In this document: positions 57,235 to 64,000 of the stretch, piece by piece
Position numbering within the stretch: position 1 is the stretch's first letter
Layout of the letters: every line of letters starts with the position of its first letter
Source: JADJYF01 sp965278995
GTDB lineage: Bacteria > Pseudomonadota > Gammaproteobacteria > Ga0077536
Direction of reading: 5' to 3'
Assembly (NCBI GenBank): GCA_965278995.1
Contig: OZ257136.1
Span: forward strand, 2,232,001 to 2,296,000
Length of the DNA stretch: 64,000 nucleotides
The notes under the pieces: generated by a model
Databases searched by the model: none
The model's input: only the letters and a program-made list of their open reading frames with translations
Told to the model about the DNA's origin: nothing
Translations under genes and position numbers: made by a program

Positions 57235-57263
57235 TGACAGTCTGTTGAACGAAACTTGACGGC
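57235..57263 (-). promoter_or_regulatory. Pho-box-like triple repeat upstream of phoX
   Basis: Read on the minus strand: CCGTCAA, CGTTCAA and CTGTCAA, each 7 bases with exact 4-base spacers (11-base period). The Pho box is CTGTCAT repeats with the same period. Match to consensus is 5, 4 and 6 of 7. The last copy ends about 100 bp before the phoX ATG. Confidence 0.55.
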
Positions 57264-57361
57264 TAGATGGCAATTCGGTGTCAATCGCGCGATCATTGCG
57301 ACCGCGAACCTCGATAACGAGGTTCCGTGACCCCCAAACAGCGTACGTCCTCTCACCGCGC

Positions 57362-57664
57362 ATGCACCCCGATCGAACATCTGCTCACCGACCCGGGAAC
57401 AAATCCCTGGCCGGCCTGCTGCTGCGCTTAATTCTCGCTGGTGTGCTATTCGCGCTCGGCCTGCTTGTCGCCTATTGGGCGCAAGTGGCGTCGCCTTACG
57501 ATCCGGGCGCATTCGTGCAACTGCGCGACGCCGCGGCGGCTTACGCTGTGTTGAATATGGTTTACGTGTGGAAGGTCAAGACCGCAATGCGCTACGTGGC
57601 TGCGTTCGCGCTGGCCATCGCTGCGCTGTCATTCGCTGAATACGCCTGGCAGTTCTATTTCTGA
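57362..57664 (+). CDS. small hydrophobic membrane protein
   Basis: About 100 residues with a hydrophobic segment LLLRLILAGVLFALGLLVAYW and a second helix pair toward the C-terminus (YVAAFALAIAALSFAEYAW). No family recognised. ATG 57362 is chosen; the frame is open to GTG 57278, which is possible but adds a basic, non-hydrophobic leader. It is convergent with fdsD and divergent from phoX. Confidence 0.5.
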   Translation: MHPDRTSAHRPGNKSLAGLLLRLILAGVLFALGLLVAYWAQVASPYDPGAFVQLRDAAAAYAVLNMVYVWKVKTAMRYVAAFALAIAALSFAEYAWQFYF

Positions 57665-57677
57665 GCAGTTGGAAGGT

Positions 57678-57896
57678 TCAATTCATCGACGCAGAGGCAA
57701 GTTGCAGCACGGCAGCCTGCGCTTCGGGTGCGAGGCCGCTGCCGCCCCCGACAACAAAGCCGAGCAACTGTTCGCGCATGCGTGGATCCCAGAAACGGTG
57801 GATATGCGATGCAATTGCCTCGACCGCAACCTCCGGGTCAGCTGCGAGATTGGCGGCGATATCGTTGGCCATTTCGACCAGTCTTTCGATATGCAT
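57678..57896 (-). CDS. fdsD: formate dehydrogenase subunit delta
   Basis: A 72-residue subunit of the soluble NAD-linked formate dehydrogenase. HIERLVEMANDIAANLAADP and HIHRFWDPRMREQL are the conserved core of FdsD, which stabilises the complex in Cupriavidus and Rhodobacter. It is last in the operon, 6 bp after fdhD. Confidence 0.92.
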   Translation of the reverse strand: MHIERLVEMANDIAANLAADPEVAVEAIASHIHRFWDPRMREQLLGFVVGGGSGLAPEAQAAVLQLASASMN

Positions 57897-57902
57897 GGTG
57901 AA

Positions 57903-58757
57903 CTAAACCTCATCGGCGAGGATGCGCCCCGCGTCGTTGTAGATGACCATGCCGGTACCGCGGACGAAGCCGGCCAGTGTGACTCGACAGGCCACGGCCA
58001 TGCGTACCGCTCGCGCAGTCGGGGCTGAAATCGCGGCGACCAGCGAGATGCCTGCCGCTGCGGCCTTGGTTACAATTTCGTAGCTGGCGCGGCTGGTCAT
58101 GACGAGGAACCCGGGGGGGAATCGACCACGCGCGCGCGCGCCGATCAATTTATCGAGCGCGTTATGTCGACCGATATCTTCACGCACGGCGAATACGTCG
58201 CCGTCGAGCGTAGCCCAGGCCGCAGCATGCACAGCCCCCGTCTCACGATTCAATATCTGCAGATCGGCGACCGCGGCCGCCGCACGGACAAGTGCGTCGC
58301 GCTTGATGTGCGGGCCATCAGTCACGGGTGGCGGCACGCGCAGCGCTTCGCTCAGCATGCGCTTGCCGCACATGCCGCAGCCAGAACGGCCGGCCAGTGC
58401 GCGCGGACTTGCTGCTGCGGTTGCTGCGTTGGAGGCCGGCGTCACAGGCAGACTCAAATCGAGTTCGATGCCGTCTTCCAGGATGCGCTGTTCGATCAAC
58501 ACGAGCTGACGGGGCTGTTCGATCAAGCCTTCTGTCAGCGCGAAACCGAGGGCGAAGTCCTCAAGATCGGCCGGCGTCAGCAACATCACGGCGTGCGGTT
58601 CGCCGTTGCATAGAATTGCCACCGGCACTTCTTCGGCCAGTCGATCAAGCGTCGTCTCGCCGACTCCGTCACGATACCGCCGCACCGGAAGCGTTGCGAT
58701 AGCCCCCGGAGCGGCTTCGATTACCGGCGTTTCAGCGCGCGAGTGTCGCACGCTCAT
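57903..58757 (-). CDS. fdhD: formate dehydrogenase sulfurtransferase FdhD (FdsC)
   Basis: A 284-residue chaperone that transfers sulfur to the molybdenum cofactor of formate dehydrogenase. The conserved Cys motif GRSGCGMCGK and the family stretch DIGRHNALDKLIG are present, with VMTSRASYEIVTKAAAAG later. Its start overlaps the end of fdsA by 26 bp. Confidence 0.94.
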   Translation of the reverse strand: MSVRHSRAETPVIEAAPGAIATLPVRRYRDGVGETTLDRLAEEVPVAILCNGEPHAVMLLTPADLEDFALGFALTEGLIEQPRQLVLIEQRILEDGIELDLSLPVTPASNAATAAASPRALAGRSGCGMCGKRMLSEALRVPPPVTDGPHIKRDALVRAAAAVADLQILNRETGAVHAAAWATLDGDVFAVREDIGRHNALDKLIGARARGRFPPGFLVMTSRASYEIVTKAAAAGISLVAAISAPTARAVRMAVACRVTLAGFVRGTGMVIYNDAGRILADEV

Positions 58758-61581
58758 CCAGCAGCTTCTGCTGCTCGACTGAAAAACGGCGGAAGCGTTC
58801 CTGCCACGCCGATGGTTCGTTCACCTTGACGACCTGCACCGCAGTCACTTTGTACTCCGGACAATTAGTTGCCCAGTCCGAATGTTCAGTCGTGATCACG
58901 TTAGCGCCGGATTCCGGGAAATGGAACGTGGTGTAGATCACGCCTGGCTGCATCGCCTCGCTGACGCGTGCGCGCAGAACTGTCTCGCCCGAACGGCTGC
59001 GGATGCCGACCCAATCGCCCTCGGCGATGCCGCGTGTCTCGGCGTCGTGTGGATGGATTTCGAGTCTGTCTTCGGCATGCCAGACGCTGTTCTGCGTCCG
59101 CCGCGTCTGCGCACCGACGTTGTACTGCGACAGAACGCGACCGGTAGTCAACACCAGCGGATACTTATCGTTGGTGCGCTCATGCGTGGCAACATAAGGT
59201 GTCAGCATGAACCGGCCGAGACCGCGGGTGAAGCTGGTTTCATGCATTGTCGGGGTGCCGGCCGGCGTGGTCTCGTTGCAAGGCCACTGAATACTGCCGA
59301 GTTCGTCCAGCACGGCATAGCTGACACCGGTGAACGTCGGCGTCAGGCGCGCAATCTCGTCCATGATCTCGCCCGGATGCCGATACGCCATCGGATAACC
59401 GAGTGCCTCCGCCAGCAGCAGCGTTGCTTCCCAGTCCGCTTTGCCGCCAAGCGGTGGCATCACGCGGCGCACGCGCGATATACGTCGCTCGGCATTGGTA
59501 AAGGTGCCGTCTTTCTCGAGAAACGATGAGCCCGGCAGGAAGACGTGCGCATACTTGGCCGTCTCGTTCAGGAACAAGTCCTGGACGACGATACATTCCA
59601 TCGCCTCGAGCGCTGCCGTGACATGCTGAGTGTCCGGATCGGACTGCGCGATATCCTCGCCCTGGATATACAGTCCGCGGAACGTCCCATCGAGTGCCGC
59701 TTCGAACATGTTCGGAATGCGCAGGCCCGGTTCGTCATCCAGCGTGACACCCCAGGCCGCTTCGAACAGCTTACGGGTTTGAACATCGGACACATGCCGA
59801 TAGCCGGCGAATTCGTGCGGGAACGAACCCATGTCGCACGATCCCTGAACGTTGTTCTGACCGCGCAGTGGATTCACGCCGACGCCTTCGCGACCGAAAT
59901 TGCCGGTTGCCAACGCAAGATTCGCAATACCCATGACCATCGTCGAACCCTGGCTGTGTTCTGTGACACCGAGTCCATAGTAGATGGCCGCATTGCCGCC
60001 GGTGGCATAGAGTCGCGCAGCGGCGCGTACGTCGGCTGCCGGCACGCCGGTGACCGTTGCGGTGTGCTCCGGCGCATGGCGCGGCTCGGCGACGAAGCGT
60101 TCCCATTTGTCGAATGAAGCGACGTCGCAACGCGTCGCGACAAATGCGCGATCGACCAGACCCTCGGTCACGATCACGTGAGCCAGTGCGTTGATCAGCG
60201 CCACGTTACTGCCCGGGCGCAGTTTGAGGTGATAGTCCGCCGCGACGTGCGGCATGCGTACGAGATCGATGCCGCGCGGATCGACCACGATCAGGCGCGC
60301 TCCGGCTCGAAGGCGCTGGATCAGTCGCGAGGCAAAAACCGGATGTCCGTCCGTCGGATTGGCGCCGATGACAACGACGACATCGGCCTGATCGACGGAA
60401 TCGAAAGCTTGCGTGCCGGCCGATTCGCCGAGCGTCTGTTTGAGACCATAACCGGTAGGCGAATGGCAGACTCGCGCGCAGGTGTCGACATTGTTATTGC
60501 CGAAGGCCGCGCGCACGAGTTTCTGCACGAGATAGGTTTCTTCGTTGGTGCAACGCGAAGACGTAATGCCGCCAACTGCGCCCCGGCCGTACGCGGCCTG
60601 GATCCGCTTGAACTCTGACGCAGCGTGAGCGATTGCCGCGTCCCAGGACACTTCGCGCCAGGGCTCGTGGATGGTTGCGCGGATCATCGGTGTCGAGATG
60701 CGATCCGGATGCGTCGCGTAGCCGAAAGCGAAGCGCCCTTTGACGCAGGAATGACCGTGATTGGCTTTGCCGTCCTGATGCGGCACCATGCGTACGACTT
60801 CGGCGCCCTTCATTTCGGCACGGAACGAACAACCGACGCCGCAGTAAGCGCAGGTCGTGATCACGCTGTGTTCGGGCTGGCCGAGTTCGATGATCGATTT
60901 CTCCATCAGCGTCGCGGTCGGGCAGGCCTGCACGCAGGCGCCACAGGAAACACACTCGGAATCGACGAAATCCTGCTCACTGCCCGCGCTCACATGGGAC
61001 TCAAAACCGCGCCCTGCGATCGTCAGCGCAAACGTTCCCTGGACTTCATCGCAAGCGCGCACACAGCGCGAACAGACGATGCATTTGCTCGGGTCGAACG
61101 TGAAGTACGGATTGCTCTCGTCTTTCTCGACAGCCAGGTGATTGGCGCCTTCGTACCCGTAGCGCACTTCACGCAGACCCACAGCGCCGGCCATGTCCTG
61201 CAGTTCGCAATGCCCGTTGGCCGGGCAGGTCAGGCAATCCAGCGGGTGATCCGAAATATAGAGTTCCATGACGTTGCGGCGCAGACCGCCCAGTCGCGGG
61301 TTTTGCGTCGTCACGCGCATGCCTTCAGTGACTGGCGTCGTGCACGAGGCCGGAAAGCCGCGCATGCCTTCGACCTGCACCAGACACAGCCGGCAGGATC
61401 CGAAAGCATCGAGACTGTCCGTCGCACACAGCTTCGGGATCTGGATGCCGGCTACGGCTGCTGCGCGCAACACGGAAGTGCCGGCAGCGACTTGCACCGG
61501 TGTGCCGTCGATGGTCAGGCTGACCGTGGTGGCCGCATGCCGCAGCGGCGTGCCGAAGTCGGATTCGTCTTTTGATCGCAT
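58732..61581 (-). CDS. fdsA: NAD-dependent formate dehydrogenase alpha subunit
   Basis: Catalytic subunit of 949 residues that oxidises formate to CO2 at a bis-MGD molybdenum site. N-terminal [2Fe-2S] and [4Fe-4S] ligands occur in CATDSLDAFGSCRLC and HPLDCLTCPANGHC; two ferredoxin-type clusters in CIVCSRCVRAC and CVSCGACVQAC; a further cluster in CAYCGVGCSF. The molybdenum ligand is Cys372 in RVCHSPT, so it is the Cys form, not selenocysteine. The C-terminal MGD-binding domain is complete. It is preceded by fdsB and overlaps fdhD. Confidence 0.96.
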   Translation of the reverse strand: MRSKDESDFGTPLRHAATTVSLTIDGTPVQVAAGTSVLRAAAVAGIQIPKLCATDSLDAFGSCRLCLVQVEGMRGFPASCTTPVTEGMRVTTQNPRLGGLRRNVMELYISDHPLDCLTCPANGHCELQDMAGAVGLREVRYGYEGANHLAVEKDESNPYFTFDPSKCIVCSRCVRACDEVQGTFALTIAGRGFESHVSAGSEQDFVDSECVSCGACVQACPTATLMEKSIIELGQPEHSVITTCAYCGVGCSFRAEMKGAEVVRMVPHQDGKANHGHSCVKGRFAFGYATHPDRISTPMIRATIHEPWREVSWDAAIAHAASEFKRIQAAYGRGAVGGITSSRCTNEETYLVQKLVRAAFGNNNVDTCARVCHSPTGYGLKQTLGESAGTQAFDSVDQADVVVVIGANPTDGHPVFASRLIQRLRAGARLIVVDPRGIDLVRMPHVAADYHLKLRPGSNVALINALAHVIVTEGLVDRAFVATRCDVASFDKWERFVAEPRHAPEHTATVTGVPAADVRAAARLYATGGNAAIYYGLGVTEHSQGSTMVMGIANLALATGNFGREGVGVNPLRGQNNVQGSCDMGSFPHEFAGYRHVSDVQTRKLFEAAWGVTLDDEPGLRIPNMFEAALDGTFRGLYIQGEDIAQSDPDTQHVTAALEAMECIVVQDLFLNETAKYAHVFLPGSSFLEKDGTFTNAERRISRVRRVMPPLGGKADWEATLLLAEALGYPMAYRHPGEIMDEIARLTPTFTGVSYAVLDELGSIQWPCNETTPAGTPTMHETSFTRGLGRFMLTPYVATHERTNDKYPLVLTTGRVLSQYNVGAQTRRTQNSVWHAEDRLEIHPHDAETRGIAEGDWVGIRSRSGETVLRARVSEAMQPGVIYTTFHFPESGANVITTEHSDWATNCPEYKVTAVQVVKVNEPSAWQERFRRFSVEQQKLLDERATLAR

Positions 61582-61602
61582 GTCGGAACTCCCCGTGCGC
61601 TG

Positions 61603-63159
61603 TCAGGCCGCGTGACGGCCGGCGCGAATGAAATCTTCAGGAAAATGATCGAGCGCGCTCAGCACCGGAAACGGCGCCATGCCACCGAGCGCGCAGAGTG
61701 ACGCACTGACCATGGTGTCGCACAGCTCGCGCAGCGTGCGCAGGCGCCGCTCGACGTCGCGACCGGCGATGATGTGCTCGATGAGTTCGCGACCACGTAC
61801 AGCACCGAGTCGACACGGCGTACATTTGCCGCAGGATTCGACCGCGCAGAATTCCATCGCGAAACGGGCCATTGCTGCCATATCGACCGTATCGTCGAAC
61901 ACGACCACGCCGCCGTGGCCAAGCATCGCTGACTTTGCCGCGAAATCTTCATAAGTGAGTGGCGTATCGAACTGCGCGACCGGCAGGTAAGCGCCCAGCG
62001 GCCCGCCGACCTGCGCCGTGCGCACCGGGCGGCCGCTCGCCGTGCCTCCACCCCAATCGTTGATCAGTTCGCCCAGGGTGAGCCCGAAAGCAGTCTCTAT
62101 CAGTCCGCCCTGCCGTACATTGCCGGCAAGCTGGAACGGCTGAGTGCCACGCGAGCGCCCCATCCCGAAATCGGCATAGTGCGCCGCACCGTGTTGCAGG
62201 ATGACCGGCACAGTAGCGAGCGAGATGACGTTGTTGACAACCGTCGGTTGTGCGAACAACCCCTTGTGCGCAGGTAGCGGCGGTTTGAAACGAATTTGCC
62301 CGCGCCGACCTTCGAGACTTTCGAGCAGCGCTGTTTCTTCACCGCAAATATATGCACCGGCACCACGTCGCACCTCGAGTGTAAATCGCAAGCCGCTGCC
62401 GAGAATGTCCGCGCCGAGATAACCCGTTGCCGTCGCCTGCGCTATCGCTTCGTTCAACACGCGTTCGGCATGCGGATACTCGCTGCGCAGATAGATGTAA
62501 CCCCGAGTCGCACCGACAGCGAGGCCCGCGATGGTCATGCCCTCGATCAGAACATATGGGTCGCCTTCCATCAGCATGCGATCGGCAAACGTGCCGGAGT
62601 CGCCTTCGTCGGCGTTGCAGACGATGTATTTCTGCGTGCCTGGTGCATCGGCAACGGTCTTCCACTTGATGCCGGTAGGAAATGCCGCGCCACCGCGCCC
62701 GCGCAGACCGCTGTCGGTGACTTGCTGAACGATGGCCGACGGCGCCAGTTCGAGCGCGTGCCGCAGGCCGACATAACCATCGAGTGCCACATATTCAGCG
62801 ATAGACGTCGGCGCGATCAGGCCGACACGGCGAAACGTCAGACGCTGCTGGTTACGCAGCCACGGCAGATCGACAGTCGCGCCGAGCGCCAGCGGATGCT
62901 GCCCGCCGCGCAGGAAGCCGGCCTCGAACAGACTGGCGACCTGCGCTGAACCGACCGGACCGTAAGCCACGCGTTCGCCGTTGCACACCACTTCGACCAG
63001 CGGCTCCAGCCAGTACAGGCCGCGTGAACCGTTGCGTACCACAGTGATCGACAGTCCACGACTTGCGGCCTCCGCTTCTATGGCGCGTGCGACCTCATCG
63101 GCACCGACGGCGAGTGCGCCAGCGTCGCCAGGAACATAAATGGTGACGGGCTCAGTCAC
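61603..63159 (-). CDS. fdsB: NAD-dependent formate dehydrogenase beta subunit
   Basis: Diaphorase subunit of 518 residues that passes electrons to NAD. A thioredoxin-like ferredoxin segment at the N-terminus leads to the NuoF-like part with the NADH/FMN region GLRGRGGAAFPTGIKW and GAGAYICGEETALLESLEG, and the [4Fe-4S] motif ESCGKCTPCRLG. GTG 63159 overlaps the fdsG stop (GTGA), which fixes the start; the frame runs on upstream to 63300 in fdsG sequence. Confidence 0.95.
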   Translation of the reverse strand: MTEPVTIYVPGDAGALAVGADEVARAIEAEAASRGLSITVVRNGSRGLYWLEPLVEVVCNGERVAYGPVGSAQVASLFEAGFLRGGQHPLALGATVDLPWLRNQQRLTFRRVGLIAPTSIAEYVALDGYVGLRHALELAPSAIVQQVTDSGLRGRGGAAFPTGIKWKTVADAPGTQKYIVCNADEGDSGTFADRMLMEGDPYVLIEGMTIAGLAVGATRGYIYLRSEYPHAERVLNEAIAQATATGYLGADILGSGLRFTLEVRRGAGAYICGEETALLESLEGRRGQIRFKPPLPAHKGLFAQPTVVNNVISLATVPVILQHGAAHYADFGMGRSRGTQPFQLAGNVRQGGLIETAFGLTLGELINDWGGGTASGRPVRTAQVGGPLGAYLPVAQFDTPLTYEDFAAKSAMLGHGGVVVFDDTVDMAAMARFAMEFCAVESCGKCTPCRLGAVRGRELIEHIIAGRDVERRLRTLRELCDTMVSASLCALGGMAPFPVLSALDHFPEDFIRAGRHAA

Positions 63160-63665
63160 GGTCTGCTGCTCGAATCCGGGCGCGCAAATGGACCAGAGCA
63201 CAGACCAGCCAGCAGCGCATCGACGCGTGCGATATCGAGACGGCCGTGTACTTGTCCGTCGATCATCAGACTCGGTGCACACGCACAAAGACCCAGGCAA
63301 TACGCCGGTTCCAAAGTCACCGCGCCATCGGCAGTCGTGTCATGAAAACCGATATTCAAACGACGGCGAAGATGGTCTTCGAGTGCCGCCCCGCCCATTG
63401 CCTGGCAAGCCTCGGCACGACACAGGCGCAATACGTGCTGGCCAACGGGCTCCGTGCGGAAATCGTGGTAAAAAGACAGCACGCCATGGACGTCGGCACG
63501 GGAGAGATTCAGACCCAGGGCGATCGACTCGACCGCGGCGGGCGGCACGAAACCGAGTTCGTCCTGGATCATGTGCAACACGGGTAGCAGAGCACCGGGC
63601 ACATCGCGACAGGCATCGATCGCGCGGGCTACGGCCTGCTCCCGTACCTGATCGGTAACGGTCAT
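63156..63665 (-). CDS. fdsG: NAD-dependent formate dehydrogenase gamma subunit
   Basis: A 169-residue NuoE-like [2Fe-2S] subunit. The fold-typical LPVLHMIQDELGFVPPAAV and VHGVLSFYHDFRTEPVG lead to the cluster ligands CRAEAC and CLGLCACAP. ATG 63665 is chosen because GGAG lies six bases upstream; an earlier ATG at 63692 is less likely. First gene of fdsGBA-fdhD-fdsD. Confidence 0.94.
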   Translation of the reverse strand: MTVTDQVREQAVARAIDACRDVPGALLPVLHMIQDELGFVPPAAVESIALGLNLSRADVHGVLSFYHDFRTEPVGQHVLRLCRAEACQAMGGAALEDHLRRRLNIGFHDTTADGAVTLEPAYCLGLCACAPSLMIDGQVHGRLDIARVDALLAGLCSGPFARPDSSSRP

Positions 63666-63885
63666 GCAGAGCTCCATGGAAGCAATGACCATCGGCGCCC
63701 GCGCCGCCCGATAGCACTCGAAAAGGTGATTGGCCAGGCTTGCCGTGCCACCTCCACAGCGGAGCCGGCCGTTGCCTAAGCATATTTCACGTACTTAACA
63801 CTGGAAGGATAGTGGAATCCACGACATAGTTAAAGGCGGACAGGCTATGGTCAGTAATTGACCGGACAAATGGAGGAGCATGGCA

Positions 63886-64000
63886 ATGGCGTCCGGACAA
63901 TCTCTCCCTCCAGGTCAGTTTGCATTCCCATCTTTTGATCGCTTCGGCCTCGGTTTATTTGCAAACAGGTTTCCGGACAGTCCCAGTGCGGTTCGAATAT
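63886..64000 (+). CDS. probable molybdopterin-dependent oxidoreductase, N-terminus only
   Basis: The frame from ATG 63886 runs off the right edge after 38 codons. GGAGGAG lies seven bases upstream. The start, LPPGQFAFPSFDRFGLGLFA then NRFP, recalls the leader of sulfite-oxidase-like (YedY-type) molybdoenzymes. This assignment rests on a short stretch and is tentative. It is divergent from the formate dehydrogenase operon, another molybdenum enzyme. Confidence 0.45.
   Translation, partial: MASGQSLPPGQFAFPSFDRFGLGLFANRFPDSPSAVRI

Noticed and set aside
63736..63750. TGGCACG on the minus strand upstream of fdsG, resembling a -24 element
   Set aside because: The -24 half is perfect, but the next GC comes after 8 bases and not 10, and no TTGC follows at the right place.

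Overview
The window is 64 kb of a GC-rich (by eye about 60%) proteobacterial chromosome. Fds-type formate dehydrogenase, ChrA, GloB, PhoX, an ExbB/ExbD/TonB-linked two-partner secretion locus and several proteins with VPxPA-type exosortase sorting tails suggest a gammaproteobacterium, perhaps of the Steroidobacter/Nevskia kind. That placement is inference; no rRNA or tRNA is present to fix it. I see no prophage, insertion sequence or CRISPR array. The genes look intact apart from the two cut by the window edges.

Region 1 (1-8.9 kb, sulfur). A GAF-AAA+ sigma-54 activator (cut by the left edge) is divergent from an outer-membrane porin of the alginate-export type followed by a complete sulfate ABC importer (sbp, cysT, cysW, cysA). 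A near-consensus -24/-12 promoter lies between regulator and porin. Convergent with cysA is a RuBisCO-like protein fused to a C-terminal cupin, followed by a small DUF2292/YezD-like gene. In Rhodospirillum rubrum a separate RuBisCO-like protein and a separate cupin act in sequence to release methanethiol from methylthioadenosine-derived sugar phosphate. This natural fusion is the most interesting single gene in the window.

Region 2 (8.9-29.1 kb, envelope). A fusion of DUF2341, a LamG-like domain and ExbB, then ExbD and a periplasmic coiled-coil protein, face a minus-strand block: VPxPA-CTERM protein, PstS-like binding protein, ShlB/FhaC-type transporter, 3502-residue FHA-like exoprotein, TonB and a porin. 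The arrangement resembles the phosphate-responsive PdtA/PdtB-ExbB2/ExbD2-TonB4 locus of Pseudomonas aeruginosa.

Region 3 (29.5-46.4 kb, signalling and housekeeping). A CHASE3 histidine kinase, a single-domain response regulator and a REC-PAS-GAF-GGDEF-EAL protein form one operon. Divergent from it is a three-gene operon of a molybdate-binding TOBE protein, a stand-alone class II glutamine-amidotransferase-like protein and a degenerate EAL-like protein, preceded by a ModE-box-like inverted repeat. Then come a DEAD-box helicase, chrA, gloB, an alpha/beta hydrolase, DUF1329 and DUF502 genes, and an acetaldehyde dehydrogenase/DUF779 pair.

Region 4 (46.5-64 kb). A second aldehyde dehydrogenase; a TonB-dependent receptor co-transcribed with one copy, and divergent from another copy, of a secreted CTERM-type protein; a phoX-CTERM-DNRLRE operon with a Pho-box-like triple repeat upstream; and the molybdenum-dependent, NAD-linked formate dehydrogenase operon fdsGBA-fdhD-fdsD, divergent from the start of a probable molybdopterin oxidoreductase cut by the right edge. 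Sulfate, phosphate and molybdenum supply recur through the window.
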